64,000 nt of DNA from UBA11524 sp964464815 (GTDB lineage: Bacteria; Bacillota; Clostridia; Christensenellales; Aristaeellaceae): contig CAYXHF010000006.1 in the NCBI GenBank assembly GCA_964464815.1, positions 1 through 64,000 on the forward strand. Reading direction: 5' to 3'. Shown here in pieces: positions 40,455 through 49,516 of the stretch. The first letter of the stretch is position 1. Each line of letters starts with the position of its first letter. The position numbers and the translations under genes were made by a program. Under the pieces are notes generated by a model. The model was not told the origin of the DNA and searched no databases. It saw only the letters and a program-made list of their open reading frames with translations.

Positions 40455-41929
40455 AGCGATTGTTGATTTTGCTTTTATGTCTGCTGCTTGCGCTGTCCTC
40501 CTGTACCAGGCAAAGCACCCTGACGCCATCAAATACACTGCCGCCGCCAGCAATGCCCTACGACGCGCCGAAGGATATGCAGGGCATGCAGACGGAAACC
40601 ACCTTCGCACTCTATCTGCCCGCAGAAAATGGTCAGACGCTTTTGTGTCAGTACGAGACGGCAACCATCAGCCGTATGGTGCATCCGGCGGAGACGGCCC
40701 TGACGCTGCTGCTGAATGCGGTGGCGCAGGATGGTGCGAAGCCCTTGTCGGACTATGGCACGGTGGCATTGGCGGCAAGTGACGGCGTGCAGGTGTCGGG
40801 CAATGTCTGCACGGTCAATCTGGCCTCTGGCGCGCTGCAAATGTCCATTCAGAATCTGTACACGGTCTGCCTGTCGATTTCAACGACGCTGTGCGCCCTG
40901 CCGGATGTGTCGTTTGTGAACATCCTTGTCGCGGGACACCCGGTGGCCATGGATGTGCGCAATCTGCTGCCGTTGGGAGCGCTCTCCTCGGCATCGGGTG
41001 CGGATTTGACGCAGCGGTGGAACCAGCTGGTCGCCCAGCGCACAAGCGTTGGCGGTGTGGCGGCGCAAACGCCTTTGAGCAGCGCGGTGGTGCTGTATTT
41101 CCCCTTGATGGATGGACGTGGCCTGACAAGCGAGGTGCGCCAGCTCTCCTTTGATGGCCAGGACCCGCAGCAGCTTGTCTATGGCTTGCTCGATGCGCTC
41201 TCTGCTGGCGCATTGCAGGCTGACAATGTGCCAGCTATGCCGGATTTGCGCACACTGCTGCTTCTGGCGCCGGAGGTGACGAAGCTATCCAGCGGCCGGC
41301 AATCACTTTCACTGCACTTTGTGCCGGATATGCTCCAGCAAACGGCCGCCATGGGGCTTGATCCGGTTGCCTTGATGGGTGCAATCACCCTGACCATGAC
41401 GGCCTTTGTGCCCAATGTCGAGCAGGTGGTGATCTGGGCCGGTGATGCGGCGCTGGGCAGCCTGTATTCTCCGCGGCACGGCACGCGCATTACGCCCGGT
41501 GGCGTGATGACCAGAGACATGTTCACCGCCCTGCTGACCGACCCGGTTACGTCCTGGGACAGGCGGGAAGACGCGCTTGTCCGCGTGACGCTGAATCTGC
41601 CGGCAGACAGCGCATGGCGCATGGAGGTGCTACTATCGCCGATTTTCCAGCGCATGGGCGTTTCCGGCAGCATGGAGGCGGTGGACTTTGCGGGCATTGC
41701 AATGCAGGGTGACACGATGCTGGTGAACTTCACCCCTGATGTGGCACAGCGAATTCAGGCATCCGGCGTGAATCAGCGCCTGCTGGCCTACAGCCTGACG
41801 GGAAGTATCTGCCAGCGGTATCATGTGCGGCGCGTGCGCTTCTTCTTTGGCGGCGAAAGCGTCGATTCGCTGGATGGAAACGTGATGTGGTCTGGAGAAT
41901 TCCTGCCTGACCCGATTGTGCTACCGTAA
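40451..41929 (+). CDS. GerMN domain lipoprotein
   Basis: The 492-residue product has a lipoprotein signal (LLILLLCLLLALSSC, lipid Cys about 18) and a Pro/Thr-rich linker. Two GerMN-like repeats follow, around residues 45-165 and 215-345, and a third domain ends at 492. Its ATG overlaps the stop of the membrane-anchored GerMN gene (ATGA). It would be exposed outside the membrane next to its partner. The arrangement kinase-GerMN-lipoprotein recalls MtrB-LpqB in Actinobacteria, where LpqB modulates the kinase. The comparison is by architecture only. Confidence 0.8.
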   Translation: MKRLLILLLCLLLALSSCTRQSTLTPSNTLPPPAMPYDAPKDMQGMQTETTFALYLPAENGQTLLCQYETATISRMVHPAETALTLLLNAVAQDGAKPLSDYGTVALAASDGVQVSGNVCTVNLASGALQMSIQNLYTVCLSISTTLCALPDVSFVNILVAGHPVAMDVRNLLPLGALSSASGADLTQRWNQLVAQRTSVGGVAAQTPLSSAVVLYFPLMDGRGLTSEVRQLSFDGQDPQQLVYGLLDALSAGALQADNVPAMPDLRTLLLLAPEVTKLSSGRQSLSLHFVPDMLQQTAAMGLDPVALMGAITLTMTAFVPNVEQVVIWAGDAALGSLYSPRHGTRITPGGVMTRDMFTALLTDPVTSWDRREDALVRVTLNLPADSAWRMEVLLSPIFQRMGVSGSMEAVDFAGIAMQGDTMLVNFTPDVAQRIQASGVNQRLLAYSLTGSICQRYHVRRVRFFFGGESVDSLDGNVMWSGEFLPDPIVLP

Positions 41930-41976
41930 ATTGCTGCAAAGTTTACGAAATTCCATCGTTTGTTCAAAATTCGTTC

Positions 41977-42005
41977 ATGACAAGGTCAAAAAGAACCAGT
42001 ATAAT
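41977..42005 (+). promoter_or_regulatory. Promoter for htrA
   Basis: ATGACA (41977-41982), a 17-base spacer and TATAAT (42000-42005). Upstream GTTCAAAATTCGTTCATGACAAGG includes two near-direct repeats, GTTCA, possibly a regulator site; the full string is at 41962-41985. Confidence 0.7.
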
Positions 42006-42097
42006 AAAAGACGTAATCAGTTGAGAAAACTGATGGAAATCAGCACAAGGTATCCAGCAGAGCAGCTGCTGGAAAAATGTGAAGGAGGCAATCCAAT

Positions 42098-43399
42098 ATG
42101 AAATTCCGGAAAGTGATGGGGACGATTGCACTGGGCTTGACGTGCGCGATGATTGGCACGGGTGCAGGTGCGGCAGTGCGAGATATGTCGGCCTCCGCGG
42201 AGGCTGTTTCGGCGGCTAACACCAATAACACCGTGGTCGTCACCAGTCCTTTTACGGCGGCTATCAGCCAGGTGCGCAACAGCGTGGTGGGCGTGAGCAA
42301 CTACCAGAAGGTGCGCTATGGCAACTATGGCAACAACTTCTATTATGGCTTTGGCTACGGCTTCGGGTATGGCAAGGGCTATGACAAGGAAGAGCCGGAG
42401 GAGAAGGAAGAGCTGGCATCCACCGGTTCGGGCGTCGTGATTGGTGAAGGCTTCGTGCTGACCAACTACCACGTGGTGGAGGATGCATCGAGCCTGCGCG
42501 TAACCGTGACGGATGAAAACGATGAGACGACCGAATACGCCGCTGTGCTGGTGACCTATGACGAAGCGCTGGATGTGGCCATTGTGTATGCTACGGATCT
42601 GGATCTCCCGGCGGTGCAGCTGGGCGACAGCGATTCCCTACAGGTGGGCGACTGGGCCATCTGCATCGGCAACCCGCTGGGCTTCACCAAGACGACCACG
42701 GCGGGCATCGTCAGCGCCCTGAACCGTGCGGTGGAGTCGGAATCCTATGACAAGTATGGACGCAAGTCCACCATCAGCAACGCCATGATTCAGGTTGATG
42801 CGGCCATCAACTCCGGTAACTCCGGCGGCGGCATGTTCTCCGTGACGGGCGAATTGATGGGTATCCCGACGCTCAAGTACACCGGTTCGTATTATTCCGG
42901 CAGCACGGTGGAAGGCATCGGCATGTGCATCCCGATTAACGCCGCCAAGCCGCTGATTAACAAGGTACTCTCCGGCGAAATCACCTTCACCGCGCCCGAA
43001 AAGCTGGGTGATGAGGAAAACAGCGACACGACCGAATCCGGCTCGCTGGTCGGCAAGCCGCGCATGGGCATCACCATGAAGAATCTGGCCAACAGCACCG
43101 CGCTGCGCAAGGGCCTGATTCCCAAGGGCGTCTATGTGGCCGAGGTGGAGGCGAACAGCCCTGCCGAGAAGGCTGGCATGCAGGTGGGTGACATCATCGT
43201 GGACGTCAACGACACCGTGATTACCTCCACCACCGAGCTGTCCGAAAAGGTCGGCGAATATGGCGTGGGTGACACGCTGCGCATCAAGGTCTACCGTGTG
43301 GAAGGCCTGGCTAACTACAGCGGCAACGATGACATTCCCGATGGCGAGTACATCGACATGGATGTGACGCTGGAAATTCTGGATGAAGTGAAGCAGTAA
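42098..43399 (+). CDS. HtrA/DegP-like serine protease with PDZ domain
   Basis: It degrades misfolded proteins at the cell surface. The 433-residue product has an N-terminal signal/anchor (GTIALGLTCAMIGTGAGAA). An odd Tyr/Gly/Phe-rich stretch (about residues 70-92, with FYYGFGYGFGYGKGY) and an acidic EEPEEKEE run come next. The trypsin-like domain has the triad His125 (TNYHVVED), Asp159 (EALDVAI) and Ser242 (GNSGGG). One PDZ domain ends the protein (VEANSPAEKAGMQVGDIIVDVN). AAGGAGG precedes the ATG. It has its own promoter, after the GerMN genes. Confidence 0.93.
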   Translation: MKFRKVMGTIALGLTCAMIGTGAGAAVRDMSASAEAVSAANTNNTVVVTSPFTAAISQVRNSVVGVSNYQKVRYGNYGNNFYYGFGYGFGYGKGYDKEEPEEKEELASTGSGVVIGEGFVLTNYHVVEDASSLRVTVTDENDETTEYAAVLVTYDEALDVAIVYATDLDLPAVQLGDSDSLQVGDWAICIGNPLGFTKTTTAGIVSALNRAVESESYDKYGRKSTISNAMIQVDAAINSGNSGGGMFSVTGELMGIPTLKYTGSYYSGSTVEGIGMCIPINAAKPLINKVLSGEITFTAPEKLGDEENSDTTESGSLVGKPRMGITMKNLANSTALRKGLIPKGVYVAEVEANSPAEKAGMQVGDIIVDVNDTVITSTTELSEKVGEYGVGDTLRIKVYRVEGLANYSGNDDIPDGEYIDMDVTLEILDEVKQ

Positions 43400-43406
43400 C
43401 CTTATG

Positions 43407-43447
43407 GGGCGCTCTTCTGTGCGAAAGGCATGGGAGAGCGCCCTTTT
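43407..43447 (+). terminator. Terminator after htrA
   Basis: GGGCGCTCT (43407-43415) pairs with AGAGCGCCC (43435-43443), followed by TTTT. Confidence 0.85.
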
Positions 43448-43467
43448 GCATGCTTGCAAAATGCCTA

Positions 43468-43496
43468 TTGACAAGTGCCTTCTGTCTTGTTATAAT
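43468..43496 (+). promoter_or_regulatory. Consensus promoter for the GNAT gene
   Basis: TTGACA (43468-43473), a 17-base spacer and TATAAT (43491-43496): a perfect sigma-A promoter. Confidence 0.88.
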
Positions 43497-43561
43497 CAAA
43501 ATGTGCGTTATGCAATAGGTGTTACAGAATAATGATGTACGTGCCGAAGGAGGAAATGCAC

Positions 43562-44074
43562 ATGAACATTCAGACGAAACGACTGACCATTGCGCCCTTG
43601 CAATTGGACATGGCGACGGCGCTGCATCTGCTGTCACTGGATGAGGACAACCGCCGCTTTGTGCCGGATGAAGTATTCGAGACAGTCGAGGTGGCCGAGG
43701 AGACCCTCCGCTACCTGATCCACTGCTATGAAGCAGAGGACGGCCCGCTGGTCTATGGGCTGCTGCTGGATGCGACGCTGATTGGCTATGTGCAGGCCGT
43801 ACCGATGGAGGATAACGCGTGGGAAATCGGCTATCACATCGGCAAGGATTACACCTGCTGCGGCTTCGCGACGGAGGCGGTGGAAGCCTTCCTGCCGGTC
43901 ATCATGGACAAGCTGGACTTGCAGGAAATCCAGGGTATCTGCTTGCAGGACAATATCGCATCGTGCAAGGTGATGTATCGCTGCGGGTTCATCAAGGCGT
44001 TTGAAGGGCCTGGGCTGTATCAGGGGCAGGAAAGGGAAATCTGCCGATTTGTGTACAGGAAAGAAAATGCATAA
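43562..44074 (+). CDS. GNAT family N-acetyltransferase
   Basis: The 170-residue product follows the RimJ/RimL-like pattern: TKRLTIAPLQLDMATAL at the start, WEIGYHIGKDYTCCGFATEAVEAFLP as the acetyl-CoA binding region (near residues 88-113, given as parts: GYHIGKDY, GFATEAV), and DNIASCKVMYRCGF near 135. The ATG at 43562 has AAGGAGG eight bases upstream; the ATG at 43556 is too close. It is monocistronic. The substrate is unknown. Confidence 0.88.
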   Translation: MNIQTKRLTIAPLQLDMATALHLLSLDEDNRRFVPDEVFETVEVAEETLRYLIHCYEAEDGPLVYGLLLDATLIGYVQAVPMEDNAWEIGYHIGKDYTCCGFATEAVEAFLPVIMDKLDLQEIQGICLQDNIASCKVMYRCGFIKAFEGPGLYQGQEREICRFVYRKENA

Positions 44075-44078
44075 AAAC

Positions 44079-44125
44079 AGGCAGTGCAGCCTTCCCGCAA
44101 AGGGGAGCGTTGCACTGCCTTTCTT
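44079..44125. terminator. Bidirectional terminator between converging genes
   Basis: AGGCAGTGCA (44079-44088) pairs with TGCACTGCCT (44111-44120), with inner CTTCCC/GGGGAG. AAAAAC lies before it and TTCTTT after, so it can serve both strands. Confidence 0.85.
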
Positions 44126-44136
44126 TATACGAATTT

Positions 44137-45066
44137 TTATGCGCCATAACGCGCGACAAAGCGGTCTGTACCGGTGATGATTTCCTCACTGCTCAGTCGG
44201 CCGGAAAGCTCCAGCACCTTGATGGGACTGCGCACGATGTACTCCCGGTAGGGCGCAAGCACGTCACCCGGCAGGGTGCAGGGCGCGTAGTGATCCAGCG
44301 CGTCCACGGCATCGTGGATGTGCATGCCGACAATCATGTCCGCGACCTTCTGCGATAGCGGCAGCTGCTGCAAGCCCATTTCCACCATCATGATGGCGTG
44401 GCCTGTGTCCAGCCAAATGCCGACCGGGCTGCCTGCAAAGCGCTCGGCAATCAGGTCGAATTCGCTGAAAATCGGGCATTGGTGGCACATGGCGCGGTTT
44501 TCCATGCCCAGACGAACGGGCAGGTTGTTGCGCGCAACGTAATTCGCCAATTCGTCAATGGACTTCATCATGCGATCCAGATACGGCTGTGCCTGACGTG
44601 CGGCCATCATCTGGGCATGCAGACGGCGGTATTCGTCCGAATCCTGCTGGTGCGTGGCAATGAGCTTTTTGAGCGGTACATCGAACGCATCCGGGGATAG
44701 CGGCACCTCCGTCGGGTGAAAGACGACCGCGCCTGCACCCAGCACACAGGCCCATTCCACACTGCCCTTGGCAAGCTCCACGGCCTGTTGGCGAAGCGCC
44801 TCGTCCTCATAGCCCAGCATGATGGAGTCGGTGTCAAAGCGCTTATCCAGCGTCTTGGGGAACACGTTGTGGACGCTGGAAACCTGAATCGCGCCCTCTG
44901 CGATGCGGCGGCGAATGCCGGAAAGCCATTCGGTGCGCACCTGATAATTCAGCTCCACACGGGAGAAGCCCAGCGCGTTCAGCTGGTCAATCAGCTCCTC
45001 GCCCGAATGCGCCTTGCGGAAGTTCCACATGGTCGAAATGGCAAGGTCTGCCTTGGTGAAAGACAT
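44137..45066 (-). CDS. Sugar phosphate isomerase/epimerase-like TIM-barrel protein
   Basis: The 309-residue product belongs to the xylose isomerase-like TIM barrel (AP endonuclease 2) superfamily: WNFRKAHSGEELIDQLNALGF and VELNYQVRT at the start. Candidate metal ligands are in VVFHPTEVP, LGMENRA, IWLDTGHA, MHIHDA and KVLELSGR. The ATG at 45066 has AAAGGAGG eight bases upstream. It is separated from the Opp operon by a terminator but lies just downstream, so it may act on the imported sugar. Substrate unknown. Confidence 0.82.
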   Translation of the reverse strand: MSFTKADLAISTMWNFRKAHSGEELIDQLNALGFSRVELNYQVRTEWLSGIRRRIAEGAIQVSSVHNVFPKTLDKRFDTDSIMLGYEDEALRQQAVELAKGSVEWACVLGAGAVVFHPTEVPLSPDAFDVPLKKLIATHQQDSDEYRRLHAQMMAARQAQPYLDRMMKSIDELANYVARNNLPVRLGMENRAMCHQCPIFSEFDLIAERFAGSPVGIWLDTGHAIMMVEMGLQQLPLSQKVADMIVGMHIHDAVDALDHYAPCTLPGDVLAPYREYIVRSPIKVLELSGRLSSEEIITGTDRFVARYGA

Positions 45067-45144
45067 CGGGGATACCTCCTTTGGAAAAACGCAATTTTCT
45101 GCATCAAGGGGTAATTTCTCCATCCATCAGCAAAAATCCTGCTG

Positions 45145-45179
45145 AAAAAACGGGCACGCTGATGAAGGCGCGCCCGTTT
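45145..45179 (-). terminator. Terminator of the Opp operon
   Basis: On the minus strand AAACGGGC(G)CGC pairs with GCG(T)GCCCGTTT around CTTCATCA, then TTT. A strong stem followed by a T run. Confidence 0.88.
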
Positions 45180-45184
45180 GCATA

Positions 45185-46219
45185 TTACGTCGTTTCTGCT
45201 TCTTTTTCGCTCTCGGAGTAATCGAAGCCACGCAGGGACAGCTCCTCGGCGCGATGGCATGCCACCATGCGGCCATCCACCTCGCGCAGCTCGGGTGCTT
45301 CGCAACGGCAGCGCTCCGTGCAATAGCTGCAACGCGCGTGGAAGTAACAGCCGCTGGGCGGATTGGCCGGATTGGGAATCTCGCCACGCAGCGGAATGCG
45401 ATCCATCACCGCATCCGGATCGGCAATCGGCACGGAGGACATCAGCGCCTCGGTGTAGGGATGCTTGGGATGCGCAAAGAGCTTTTCCGTCTCGCCAAAC
45501 TCGACCATCTTGCCCAAATACATCACGCCTACCTTGTCCGAAATGTGCTCCACGACGGACAGGTCATGGCTGATGAAGATGTAGGTCAGCTCCATTTCCT
45601 TCTGCAAGTCGCGCAGAAGGTTGATAATCTGCGCCTGAATGGACACGTCCAGCGCCGACACGGCCTCGTCACAGACGATAATCTGTGGCTTGAGAATCAG
45701 GGCGCGTGCAATGCCGATGCGCTGGCGCTGACCGCCGGAGAAGGCGTGCGGATAGCGCATCAGATAGCTGGTGTTCAGGCCGACCTTGGCGGCAATGTCC
45801 TTGATGAGCGCCTCACGCTCGTGCTTGGGCATCTTGGGATAGTTGGCGCGAATCGGCTCACCGATAATGTCCAGCACGGTCATGCGCGGGTCAAGGGAAG
45901 AGTAGGGATCCTGGAAAATCATCTGGATTTCCTTGCGGATAGGCTTCATCTGCTTTTTGTCCAGCGTCAGGAAGTTGACCGTTTCGCCGGAAAGCGTCTT
46001 GTAGAGGACTTCGCCCTCGCTGGCATCCAGTGCGCGCACGATGCAGCGTCCCAGCGTCGTCTTGCCGCAGCCGGATTCGCCGACGATGCCAATCGTTTCG
46101 CCCTTGTGGACGTCGAAGCTGACGTTGGTGACGGCGCGAACGCAAACGCCCTTGGAGGTGAAGCGCTTGGAGACGTTGCGAACCTGCAAAATCAGCTCAC
46201 GCTTTGCTTTTTCCGTCAT
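45185..46219 (-). CDS. oppF: Oligopeptide-type ABC transporter ATP-binding protein OppF
   Basis: The 344-residue product has Walker A (GESGCGKTTLGRCI), signature FSGGQRQRIGIARAL, Walker B (IIVCDEAVSALD) and the C-terminal oligopeptide/dipeptide transporter domain with four Cys. The Cys are in CYFHARCSYCTERCRCE, a 4Fe-4S-like motif known in OppD/F. It is directly adjacent to the oppD stop. The operon order oppA-B-C-D-F is complete. It energises import through OppBC. The cargo may be peptides or, given the nearby glycosidases, oligosaccharides. Confidence 0.93.
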   Translation of the reverse strand: MTEKAKRELILQVRNVSKRFTSKGVCVRAVTNVSFDVHKGETIGIVGESGCGKTTLGRCIVRALDASEGEVLYKTLSGETVNFLTLDKKQMKPIRKEIQMIFQDPYSSLDPRMTVLDIIGEPIRANYPKMPKHEREALIKDIAAKVGLNTSYLMRYPHAFSGGQRQRIGIARALILKPQIIVCDEAVSALDVSIQAQIINLLRDLQKEMELTYIFISHDLSVVEHISDKVGVMYLGKMVEFGETEKLFAHPKHPYTEALMSSVPIADPDAVMDRIPLRGEIPNPANPPSGCYFHARCSYCTERCRCEAPELREVDGRMVACHRAEELSLRGFDYSESEKEAETT

Positions 46220-47242
46220 TTACGCTTCCTCCTTTCCGGCGCATGCCTTGCAGCGGTGGCAGGCGACGCAGTGCGTGCCGTCCAGACACAGGGTTTCAGG
46301 ATCCTGCACGTTGCAGACGCCTTCAATGCGCTCCTGACAACGGTCGTAGAAGCCGCAGCCCGGCTTCAGGTTCAGCGCCAGCGGCACGGTGCCTTCAATG
46401 GAGAAGAGCTTGTCCTGCTTGAGCGTGCCAATCTTGTGGACGGAGCCCATCAGGCCGCGCGTGTAGGGATGCTGCGGGTTTTTGTAGATTTCCCGTGCTG
46501 TGCCGGTTTCCACAATTTTGCCCAGATACATGACCGCCACGCGGTCGCACATCTTGGCCACCGTACCCAGGTCATGGGTGATGAAGAGAATCGCCATGCC
46601 CAGTTCCTTTTGCAGGGACTGCATCAATTCCAGAATCTGCGCCTGAATCGTCACGTCCAGCGCCGTGGTCGGCTCATCCGCAATCAGCAGGCGAGGACGG
46701 CACACCAGCGCCATGGCAATTAGCGCACGCTGGAGCATGCCGCCGGAAAACTCATGCGGATACTGGTCATAGCGCTTCTCCGCATTGGCGATGCCGACCA
46801 GCTTCATCATGTCCAGGCTGATTTTCTTGGCCTCCTGCTTGTTCTTGGTGATGTGCAGAAGGGTTGCCTCGTTAATCTGGTTGCCGATGGTGTACATGGG
46901 GCTGAAGGCGACCATGGGCTCCTGGAAAATCATCGAAATCTGCTTGCCACGGATGGCGCGAATCTCCTTTCCGCGCGGATTGAGGGTCAGCAGGTCAATC
47001 ACCTGTCCCTGCTCATCGCGGAAGAGAATTTCGCCCGTGGAGCGGCACTTCTTGTCGTTGATGCCCAGAATCGCCTTGCTCGTCAGCGACTTGCCGCAGC
47101 CGGATTCGCCGACCAGACCCAGCGTTTCGCCCGGATGAATCTCAAAGTCCACGCCACGCACGGGCGTTAGAAGACCTTCGTCCATCTTGATATTGACGCC
47201 CAAATTCTTCACTTGGATAATGGGCTGTTTTGTTTCACTCAT
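46220..47242 (-). CDS. oppD: Oligopeptide-type ABC transporter ATP-binding protein OppD
   Basis: The 340-residue product has Walker A (GESGCGKSLTSKAI), signature FSGGMLQRALIAMAL, Walker B (LLIADEPTTALDV) and the C-terminal Cys motif (CGFYDRCQERIEGVC). The second nucleotide-binding subunit of the Opp complex, it starts 18 bases after oppC, with GGAGGG upstream of the ATG. Confidence 0.93.
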   Translation of the reverse strand: MSETKQPIIQVKNLGVNIKMDEGLLTPVRGVDFEIHPGETLGLVGESGCGKSLTSKAILGINDKKCRSTGEILFRDEQGQVIDLLTLNPRGKEIRAIRGKQISMIFQEPMVAFSPMYTIGNQINEATLLHITKNKQEAKKISLDMMKLVGIANAEKRYDQYPHEFSGGMLQRALIAMALVCRPRLLIADEPTTALDVTIQAQILELMQSLQKELGMAILFITHDLGTVAKMCDRVAVMYLGKIVETGTAREIYKNPQHPYTRGLMGSVHKIGTLKQDKLFSIEGTVPLALNLKPGCGFYDRCQERIEGVCNVQDPETLCLDGTHCVACHRCKACAGKEEA

Positions 47243-47260
47243 TGTTATTCAGCCCTCCAA

Positions 47261-48412
47261 TCACTTGTAGGGGTCGGCCGCGTCGCGCAGACCGTCGCCC
47301 AGGAAGTTAAATGCCAAGACGGTGATGATGACGAACAGGAGCGGAATCATCTTCCAGGGACACTGCGCGACGGAAACGAGATCCTCTGTTTCCTTGAGCA
47401 GCACACCCCAGCTGGTTGCGGGCGACTTCATGCCCAGACCCAGGTAGCTCATGGACGTTTCGCCCAGAATCGAACCGGGAATGCCCAGCGTCAGGTTGAC
47501 AATCAGGTAGCTCAGGAAGCCCGGCACAAGGTGCTTGGTGATGATCTTGAAGTCGCTCACGCCTGCCAGTCGGGCGGCGGTCACGTAGTCTTCCTTACGC
47601 AGGGAAATGAACTTACCACGCACCACACGCGCCAGACCCGTCCAGCCGATGAAGGAGAGAATGATGGTGATATACAGATACATCGCAGAGACGGAGATGT
47701 CCGGCGGAATGGCCGCAGACAGCGCCAGCCACAGCGGGATGGACGGAATGGCCGACAGCACCTCGATGATGCGCTGGATGATATTATCCACCAGACCACC
47801 GAAGTAGCCGGAAATGCCGCCAATCAGGATGCCCAGCACGAAGCTCAGCGCGGCGGAAACGAAGGGAATCGTCAGCGACACGCGGGAGCCATAGAGAATG
47901 CGGGAGAAAATATCACAGCCGGTGGAGTCCGCACCAAAGATGTTGATGCGCACTGTCTTATCGACCTCACCCGCTTCATTGACCAGCCCGTAGAGGTGCA
48001 GGTTGGACGGAATCAGCCCGAAGAGCTTGTATTCGCCGCCCTCAACGAAGAACTTGAGGTAGTATTTGCTGCTGGTGTCCTCCACAATCTTCTTTTCCAG
48101 CACCAGCTTGCCGTCCACTTTGGTCTTGATGTTTTCCTTTTTCAGCTTGTAGACGTAAGGACGGGAGAAGCTGCCGTCCTCATCGCGCCAGTGAACGGTG
48201 GTCGGTGCGGTATTTTTGTACAGGGCGGAGAATTCCTCCAGACCATAAGGGGCAATGAAATCGGCAAAGAGTGCGCCCAGATACAAAATCAGCAGCAGCA
48301 GCAGCGACAGGCGTGCCAGCTTGTGCTTTTGCAGCTTGCGCCACATCAGCGTCCATTGTGACGCCATGTAGTAGGATTCATCGTTGACTACTTTTTTGCG
48401 AAACAGCGCCAC
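47261..48412 (-). CDS. oppC: Oligopeptide-type ABC transporter permease OppC
   Basis: The 383-residue product starts at GTG with AAAGGAG upstream. The first membrane helix (LARLSLLLLLILYLGALF) is followed by an unusually long external loop (about residues 55-150, rich in Lys and charged residues). The BPD permease domain then has five helices and the EAA-type loop (EDYVTAARLAGVSDFKII). The long loop is more like those of transporters linked to glycan loci than of classic OppC (about 300 residues). That reading is inference. Confidence 0.92.
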   Translation of the reverse strand: MALFRKKVVNDESYYMASQWTLMWRKLQKHKLARLSLLLLLILYLGALFADFIAPYGLEEFSALYKNTAPTTVHWRDEDGSFSRPYVYKLKKENIKTKVDGKLVLEKKIVEDTSSKYYLKFFVEGGEYKLFGLIPSNLHLYGLVNEAGEVDKTVRINIFGADSTGCDIFSRILYGSRVSLTIPFVSAALSFVLGILIGGISGYFGGLVDNIIQRIIEVLSAIPSIPLWLALSAAIPPDISVSAMYLYITIILSFIGWTGLARVVRGKFISLRKEDYVTAARLAGVSDFKIITKHLVPGFLSYLIVNLTLGIPGSILGETSMSYLGLGMKSPATSWGVLLKETEDLVSVAQCPWKMIPLLFVIITVLAFNFLGDGLRDAADPYK

Positions 48413-48417
48413 GTCCG

Positions 48418-49413
48418 TCAGCTCCTTTCTGTGAATCTGATGCGCGGATCAAGCCAGGCCAGCGCAATGTCGCTCAGCAGCGTGCCGACAACGACCAGAA
48501 TGGCCTGAATCATGACGATGGTACCAGCCAGATACATGTCCTGCGATTTCAGGGCGGTCAGAAGCACCGGGCCTTGAATTTGCAGGTTCATGACGATGGC
48601 CGACACGGTCGAGCCGGAGAAGATGGTGCGCAGCGAGCCGGACATGCCGGACACGACCGGGTTCAGCGCCGCACGCAGGCAGTACTTGTAGGTAATCGTC
48701 GCCTCGGAGCAGCCCTTGGCGCGTGCGCACAGCGTATACTGGCGTGCCTGCTCATCGAGCATCTGCGCACGGACAGTACGGATGATGCCACACGTGCCGG
48801 ACGTGCCGATGACAATCAGGGGAATCAGGCAGCGGAACAGGAATTCCGGCACATACTCCCAGCGCATACCGTTTTGCAGCATTTCGGTGCTGAACAGTCC
48901 CAAATACATTTGTCCTGTAGCCGTGTAGACCCAGTACATAATGAGGATGGCTAGCAGGAAATTCGGTGTTGCCGTGCCCAGAAAGCCGAAGAACGACCAG
49001 ATGTAGTCGCCCGCCGAATACTGGTGATTGGCGCAGTAGATGCCAATGGGCAGCGACACGACGTATTGGAAGATGAGAATCACAAACGATACGCCCAGCG
49101 TCAGCCACAGGCGATCCATGATGACACTCCACACGCCACGGCCATATTCAAAGGAATAGCCAAAATTGCCGTGCAGGACGATGTCCTTGACCCAGTTGAA
49201 GTATTGCACAATCCATGGATCATCAAGGCCGTAATGTGCGCGCAGCTCCGCAATGTCTGCTTCCGTGAACTGCTCGCCCTCTGCTGTCATGGCTGCCACG
49301 TAGGAGTTCACATAGTCTCCCGGAGGCAGCTGAATGATGAAGAAAATCACAACGGAAATAATGATGATCGTAGGAATGAAGAGAAGCAGACGTTTGCCGA
49401 CATATTTAAGCAT
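48418..49413 (-). CDS. oppB: Oligopeptide-type ABC transporter permease OppB
   Basis: The 331-residue product has the typical OppB N-terminus (MLKYVGKRLLLFIPTIIIIS), an external loop with GLDDPWIVQYFNWVKDIV, and five more helices. The coupling loop is EQARQYTLCARAKGCSEATI. It ends five bases before the oppC start. The ribosome site is weak (GCGAGG), which may lower its level relative to the binding protein. Confidence 0.93.
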   Translation of the reverse strand: MLKYVGKRLLLFIPTIIIISVVIFFIIQLPPGDYVNSYVAAMTAEGEQFTEADIAELRAHYGLDDPWIVQYFNWVKDIVLHGNFGYSFEYGRGVWSVIMDRLWLTLGVSFVILIFQYVVSLPIGIYCANHQYSAGDYIWSFFGFLGTATPNFLLAILIMYWVYTATGQMYLGLFSTEMLQNGMRWEYVPEFLFRCLIPLIVIGTSGTCGIIRTVRAQMLDEQARQYTLCARAKGCSEATITYKYCLRAALNPVVSGMSGSLRTIFSGSTVSAIVMNLQIQGPVLLTALKSQDMYLAGTIVMIQAILVVVGTLLSDIALAWLDPRIRFTERS

Positions 49414-49457
49414 CTGTGCCTCGCAGCCTTTCTACGCAAATTTCGTTAAACCTGGAA

Positions 49458-49497
49458 TGCGGGAGGCCATTCTTTGAAAAAAGGACAGCCTCCCGCA
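49458..49497 (-). promoter_or_regulatory. Stem-loop between oppA and oppB
   Basis: On the minus strand TGCGGGAGGC (49497-49488) pairs perfectly with GCCTCCCGCA (49467-49458) around a 20-base loop. No U-tract follows. Such structures often protect binding-protein mRNA and allow higher expression than the permease genes downstream. Confidence 0.7.
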
Positions 49498-49516
49498 ACG
49501 AGTGAATTATGGACGT

